Part shown: piece by piece, positions 57,935 to 64,000 of the stretch
Layout of the letters: each line of letters starts with the position of its first letter
How positions within the stretch are numbered: the first letter of the stretch is position 1
Assembly (NCBI RefSeq): GCF_035582795.1
Contig: NC_134365.1
Coordinates: 39,412,135 to 39,476,134, forward strand
Direction: 5' to 3'
Length of the DNA: 64,000 bases
From: Mycteria americana
Taxonomy: Eukaryota; Chordata; Aves; Ciconiiformes; Ciconiidae
Notes under the pieces: generated by a model
The model's database searches: none
Told to the model about the DNA's origin: nothing
What the model saw: the letters and a program-made list of their open reading frames with translations, nothing else
Translations under genes and position numbers: made by a program

Positions 57935-60900
57935 TTATAATTTTTCATTGTGTCTGAGTTTGGGGGAGGAGAAGGAAATCGGAGTTCTTGAGAATAATGA
58001 AGTAAATTAATCTTCCGTGACCAGTGTTCGTGAAGCGGGGAGGTTTTCTGCAAGAGGTGCTTTTGTGAGGATCAGGCAATTTTGTCTTAGTGGGGAGTTA
58101 GACTTCTTTAGATTTGTTTCCACCCCATGAGGCTTTAATGTTTCCACATAATCTTTGATAAGGAGAAAACTGCCTTCAGAAGGTCATCCATCTCCCAAAA
58201 CAAACAAAAGGGTTTCTGTTGATTTTAGTCTGTATATTGTGGTTTAGAACATAACCCTGAACCAGAGAAGAAATAAGAGTGTGTTTCTGAGAACCACACA
58301 GACACTGGCTGGAAGACAGATGTTACCTGAAATGTAGCACTGAAAAAGAGAAAACGAAATTGTAAAGTGAGAATATTTTCATTTAAAATAATTCTCCTTT
58401 CTTTTGTGTTCTGCCTTTGATCATATTTTTGAAGAATGGGAAATACAGAAGGAAAAAAAAGTAATTAGCAAGCTGTGAATTTCTGTGGTCTCAGAACTTA
58501 AGAGTTTAATTTCTATTCCCTGCTGCTTCCTTTAAAAAAAAAAATAATCCAACCAGAGGTATTTTGACAAAAGTACATAGTAATTCTGAAGACTTCTATT
58601 CTGAAGGAGTTAAAAGGGTTTTTTTATTACATTTTCATTACTTTTTCTTTTATTCTGAAGAAATTCTTTCCCCTTCATATGTGGATTTCTCCCACCTGAC
58701 AATGTGGAGGCAGTTCAATATGGCTGCTGCAGAGTCTAGGAAATAAGCTGTGTTGCTTGGTTCAGTGCAGTAAAGATATTCCTGTAGTAGATAAAAGTTT
58801 GCAATTCACTCTTTCCCAATGTTCTTTTATTAATAGATTTTTTTAAAAAAAAATTGTTCACATATGACTGTAGTTTCCATTCAACCTCCAGCCTTTCTTC
58901 TCTTCAGCTGAGTAAGTTTTGGACTGTTAATCATTTGATTACTGTTACTTTGGTGCCACCATTCCTGGGGATTCCTGGTGTTGTAATCTCAAGTCCTCTA
59001 GAAGACTTTTTTTCTTTCTCCAGTCCTTACTAAGGTTATTTGCCAGAAGGCTCAGGTTTATCTCCCATATCTTTGACATTTCCATTGTGCATAAAGACAA
59101 TTCTTTCATGAATTGCATGTAGTATCCATTGTACGGAGGGATTTCTCAGAGAGATGCTATGCTTAACCACAACTGAATGCCAGTTTGGAGGAAGTTCATA
59201 GTTCAACCACTCCCCTCTGCAGTGAAAATCCAGTATACCTAAAATTCACTGGAATTTAGAGTATTTAAAAAAAATAAATACACATTTAAAACAATTTTGT
59301 TTTAAAACACATTTAAAACAAAATAAAACAGTTTGTTCCATGTGCAGCATAACTAATGGAATGTGGCTTCATGTAAATTTTTCTCTTGCCCCTCTATTTC
59401 TTAATGTTTGCACTGTATCAAATGATCTGCAGCTCTAGACCAGCTTGCCAGTAAGAAGGTATTTTGTGTTGTAACAGCTAAGTTCTGCCTACTGATGGAA
59501 CGTATAGGAGGAGCTACTTCGATTCTTTTCCCTCCACAGCTACTGATCTTCACAGAGATAACAAACTTTGAAATGTCAGCCATGTTTGATGGAAGGGTAA
59601 AAATTGACCAGCATTTAAAAAAATAAAATATTGGAATTCCCATGATCCTGATTACTTTTCAAAGTCAAACAACTTCACCATGTCTTTTTCCAAATGCCAA
59701 GATGATTAAACGAGTCTTTAGTAGGAGGAAGATACTAAATTAAAGTGACTGAGTTGCACTGACTTCTTCTTTTCCCTAACACTGTAGGCTGAAAACCTAT
59801 ATCTTTGGTTTGAATCGTGACTTGTTTACAAAAACCATCTCATCATCAAAATTAGAAATGTGGAACTGAAGCTGCAGATGGATGAGATTGTTGATTTTTG
59901 GTACCTTGGCAGGGGGCAGCCGGAGTAAAACACTAAACTCTGTGCTGCTTTCTCGCATGGTGCCATTTTTTGACATATAAAGTGAGTTGAATTCAGCTCA
60001 AATAAAATGGTAGAATATTTATGTCTCCAAGTAGCTGATATGAAAGATTAAGAACTTGTTTGACGTGGGAGATTATACACTGTTCTATTTTGAGTTTTGG
60101 AGAGTATATATGTAGACACAGTGACCTTGGTTGCAGGTCATTTTCTAAGAAGTTGACAATTTTTTTTTTCAGTTCTCCTTCACTCCCAACTGGTTAAAAT
60201 AAGAGAAAAAACACAATTCTGTAATTTTGTAGTGGTGTTGGTATTTGATTTCTGCAGGATCATCCTTTTTTTCTTTTTATTTTCCTTTTAAATCTTTCCA
60301 GGAAAAAAAAGAGTAAAGTGGAAATTTGGTTGAGTGGCTTTCAGCCTTGTGCATTCAGTCATTCTATGTAGAGTTTTATAGGAAAAATGAAGAGAGGTTA
60401 CTTATCCATGGAGAAAATAATGTTTTCTTGATGGTTTGAATAGATGTATTCAGGTTGAAACAGTTGGATATCATCAAGGGGTACGTAAGGACAAAGAATT
60501 TCCTGAAATTGTAAGAATTTCTGTTTGTCCGTGAATGATTGATTTCAGGTCTTTTAGGTGGCTGAACATGGCTGGTTCAGGAAACTTGAAGCTAAAAGGC
60601 AGGGCAAGGGCAGGCTATTGCATACAAATGTGAATCTGTATTATATTGCTGTTTGGTAAATGGTTAATATTTGTTGGTCTGCTTTTTCTTAATACTGGTG
60701 TCATTAGGCATTTATTGCTCCAAGACTTGTTCATAGCTTAGCTATCAAAATATTCTACACATTATCCAAGTTCTCTTTGATTAAGGGAGAATGAGTTTGA
60801 AGGATGGTTTGGGAAGAGTGCAGAAACAGTTGGGCAACTGACTGGGTTTGTTTTTTCCCCGTGTAACTTTTAGCAAATGGAAAGATGGGAAAGAAAAAGG

Positions 60901-61922
60901 TTCATTGGCAGGTGTAGGCACTTCTGTAGAAGGAGGTCAAGAACAGTGCAGAATATAATGAATTTTCTTTGGTCAAAGTATTTTTTGTTCACTGTCCTGG
61001 GGTGCACACCAGGGACAAAAAAACTCTAGTATAGCTAACCAAATACACCTGGTAGAATCCTGTATGTCTGTGTGGCATCAGACGTCGCAGCTGAGAGAAC
61101 AAATGTCTCCTTGAAACCTCCAGGAATTACTGAAGAGAATCAGACCTGTTTAAGAACAACCCAAAGGCTGCCATCGCAATACAGATGCCATTTTATATGC
61201 TTAGCTACATCATATGAGCAAGGTACGTTCTGTACTATTGAAAGAAGAGAACTTGGGGGCTGTTTCGCAGCGTGCTTGTTAACACGTGCAGCAAGGGCCC
61301 ATAGTTGTGTGTAGTATGGATGCTGAGCAAAATACGCTGTTGTAAGATGGGGATGATATGGTGCAGAACAAAATTCGGTCATGTCTATTCCATCATTCAG
61401 TTCACATTGCAACAGGTAAGTAAACAGATGTAAGGGAGCTTTGTTTTACTTGAGGTAGTGGAGTTATGCTCATTTGCAGGTCTATCCAGTTTGCTGTAAG
61501 AATGCAATACTCTTTACTTTTGACATGTTTTTTTAATTGTAATTTTAGTAAGTGCACAATTCCATTTTCAAGGGAAGGTTCATCCTAAAAATTGGCTTGC
61601 TTCACTGGTCTCCTTTTGGAGAGTTCACCTCAAATAATACAATTTTAAATAATTCCTCTGACAGCATTTAATAGCTGAAACTAAGAGTTAATAATACTTC
61701 TAATCATTCCAATAAATGAAATTTATTTCCAACAAAGGAAACTTTAAAATGCTGCTATGTCAACTAATGAAGTAAAGCAAGCAACCACAATGCACAGTTC
61801 CCAGGATCAGCTAAAACATTCTGCAGGAATCGAGTCAGATGTTCCTCCTACCACCTGCCTTTGGAAGCGGTAAAGAGCAAGTGGGAGAACATTTATTCTG
61901 TGTTTATCTCCTTTATTTGAGT

Positions 61923-61992
61923 TTTAACATGGCCGAGTGGATAAAAGTGATTTGAAATCAAGAATGCTTATACTTTAAAAAAAAAAAAAATT
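61923..61992 (+). pseudogene. tRNA-Ser-like 5' fragment followed by poly(A)
   Basis: TGGCCGAGTGGATAAAA (61930-61946) matches the A-box/D-arm of vertebrate tRNA-Ser. ATTTGAAATCA further on matches its anticodon arm, with TGA at 61953-61955 and three intact stem pairs. The similarity then stops, and an A13-14 run follows at about 61977-61990. No B box follows. This looks like a retrocopied tRNA-Ser half or the head of a tRNA-derived SINE rather than a working gene. Confidence 0.45.
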
Positions 61993-64000
61993 ATTTAGCA
62001 ACCTGTTTAAATCGGCTTTGAAGGAGACCACTTCTCTCTTCTCAGAAAGTGACCTGCTGCTGTTGTAGACTACAGCTAATACTTCAACACATCAAGGAGC
62101 AATCTCTCTGGATAGTGCTTTGAAAAGGCAAAGAATGTAATACAAGATTTAAGTATTTATTTGCAAAGTTAGCCTTAAATGTCACCATGTTTTTTCTGTG
62201 CTGCTGTACTGGTTGTTTACAAGAGAAATGTTCTAACACATGCACTTTAGGATTGTAAACAGATGACATCTTTTATTGTGAATGCTTGTTTGCTTTATGT
62301 CACTACAAAACCCAGACTTGCTTGCCTTGATTAAATCTTGAATACTTTTCTGTAGTTTTATCCAGAGTTCAGCCTATAGCAATGAAAACAGAATTTGTTT
62401 CTGACAAAGCTAATGTTACAGAAACAGAGAAGCCCTGGGAAATGTCGGAGGACTGCATACAGAATAGTATGTTTGACTACAAAGATGTCATAGTTAATGC
62501 ACTCCATTTTGCAGACCAGATATTTCTTTGACAAAGTAGTGTAAGTAGGTTTATTAAAAGTACAGTATCTGAGAACAGCATCAGAAGCATCTTTGATAAA
62601 TCTGTTCTTACAACTGGTTGATCGTGTGGCTGAAGAAGAGTTGATTCACAGTGAAATCTGTCTTTGTTGCTCATTGCTCATCAATGGCCTTTGTTAAAAT
62701 AAAACCCAAATGTTTCTTCCTGGCGGTATTGGTAAATACACTATCATATGTTGGGAAATACAGCACAGTGCTGAAGGTTATTTTTGTGCTCAAAAGCAAG
62801 ATGCAGCATTGTGTGCAACGTGTTCCTGTAGCCCCAACTTACCCATCTGACAGGGTTTGAGTAAAGTTTTAGTGATTGCAGACACTACGATTTTTCCAGA
62901 GGGACACATAATGCCCCGAGACTATTACATTACATTGATTAGATCATAAAAATAACTATAATTTTTCCTTTTTTTTTTTGCTTCTTTTTCAGAAAGAGCC
63001 TTAAATACCAAGCCCTGAAACCTTTTAATGAAAGAAAAGTTGTTTTAAATAACTGAAGGATTTTAATCCTGTAGCTGTATTTTTTGTTGTCCTCTGACAA
63101 TTGTAGAGTTGGATGTGGTAACAAGCATGTTGGGTACAATCCCACTCAATGGGATAATACACAAATGTTAATACTCTTGGAAACAACTATTGTTTCTTCA
63201 TAACTTCAGTAGTAACCCCAGATGATAAAGTACGTTGTGTGCCACATAATGAAGTTTTCAGAATGCACCATGACTATAACAAAGTGCCTAGGAGTATTAA
63301 CATCATATATAGCTGCAGGATTAAAATACCTGCTTGCTAGTAATTCTTGATTAATGCGTTCTGTTCTTTCAGGCGGCTCTCTAATTTAATACACTAAAAT
63401 CTCTACTAGATATCTGTGTGTATGTATCTGAGAATGGGTGAGTGTTTCTGTTTTTTCAATCTTTCAGTGTTTTTAATTTTTTGAAGCTACGGTTCCTCCT
63501 GGATGCAAGTAATCAGTATTGCATTTGTGGAAGTTATTTCAGTCATCTGAAAAAAAAAGATAATTCTTTGATATCTTTTCCAATGCTAAGTGTTAAATAA
63601 AACCATATAGTAATATTTTCTTTTAAAAAGTTAAAATTAATTCTGACGAGCATTTTTACATGAGAGTAGTTTTATTACTCTGAATTTCTCAGTGTTTTTC
63701 TAAAGAAATCAAACGTAAATCTAAAATAATTTGTCAGTGGTATTTTAATGTCATTGTAGTATAAGCCTTTCGGACCCTCTGGTTTTAGACCCTCTGACTT
63801 GAACCAGAAACCCTTTAATTTCTCTTTGGATCAACGAATGGCCAGATCTGTTTGAGCAGGTCTGTGCTCTCCTGGTGCTGGTTCTATGATTGTGAATCTG
63901 CTGTTGCCTTTTGAAAATGGAGCATAAATGTTTCTTCTCAAAGGGTTAGGGTATAGCTAAAATCAACTTTTTCATTCTTTCCCTCTATTCATTACAACAG

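Larger units (their letters stand above)
54133..64000 (+). other. CAND1 3' UTR and downstream DNA
   Basis: AT-rich, with many ATTTA words and no recognisable coding exon of another gene. Candidate poly(A) signals on the + strand include ATTAAA at 54365-54370 and 54431-54436, and AATAAA at 55782-55787, 57217-57222, 60001-60006, 61711-61716 and 63597-63602. Which are used, and hence where CAND1 ends, cannot be told from sequence. Several kb may belong to alternative long 3' UTRs. Confidence 0.6.

Noticed and set aside
1..64000. CRISPR arrays, bacterial operons, phage or plasmid features
   Set aside because: The window is vertebrate nuclear DNA. Apparent direct repeats are microsatellites or mobile-element tails, and no spacer-repeat pattern exists.

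Overview
The window comes from a bird genome and contains one protein-coding gene, CAND1 (cullin-associated NEDD8-dissociated protein 1). CAND1 lies on the + strand at 22062-54132 in 15 coding exons. The avian assignment rests on several CR1 LINE copies with the typical 3' ends (short repeats of the ATTCTATG / GATTCTGT type), compact AT-rich introns, a CpG-island promoter and the near-identity of the spliced protein to vertebrate CAND1. The nearly open CR1 copy in intron 3 points to a lineage in which CR1 was active fairly recently. I cannot name the species.

Layout. Positions 1 to about 21180 are gene-free upstream DNA. It holds a nested repeat cluster at 2.3-4.15 kb: an ancient CR1 scrap, an antisense CR1 split by a 384-bp solo LTR with a perfect 5-bp target duplication, and a sense CR1 3' end. 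Further along are a hairpin-forming repeat (6135-6227), a 5S-rRNA-derived SINE-like segment (about 6924-7030), a cluster of AP-1 heptamers (16365-16935) and two unassigned GC-richer blocks. The CpG island spans about 21180-22650, with GC boxes, CCAAT boxes, an E-box and two opposed ACTAYRNNNCCCR motifs. CAND1 exons 1-15 follow. Every junction is GT-AG and the frame closes exactly at 1230 codons plus TAG. Intron 3 carries a 3.3-kb sense CR1 whose ORF2 frame is interrupted only by two amber codons. From 54133 to the end is AT-rich 3' UTR and downstream DNA with several candidate poly(A) signals, a 193-codon antisense ORF of doubtful meaning, and a tRNA-Ser-like fragment followed by poly(A).

Function. 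CAND1 is a HEAT-repeat protein that wraps around un-neddylated cullin-RBX1 cores and exchanges substrate-receptor modules on cullin-RING ubiquitin ligases. The other sequences are mobile-element remnants or candidate regulatory DNA, and nothing here is operon-like. I did not find a convincing new multi-gene system. The observations most worth following are the 5S-derived SINE segment, the AP-1 cluster, the paired promoter motifs, the near-intact intronic CR1 and the tRNA-Ser-like fragment.
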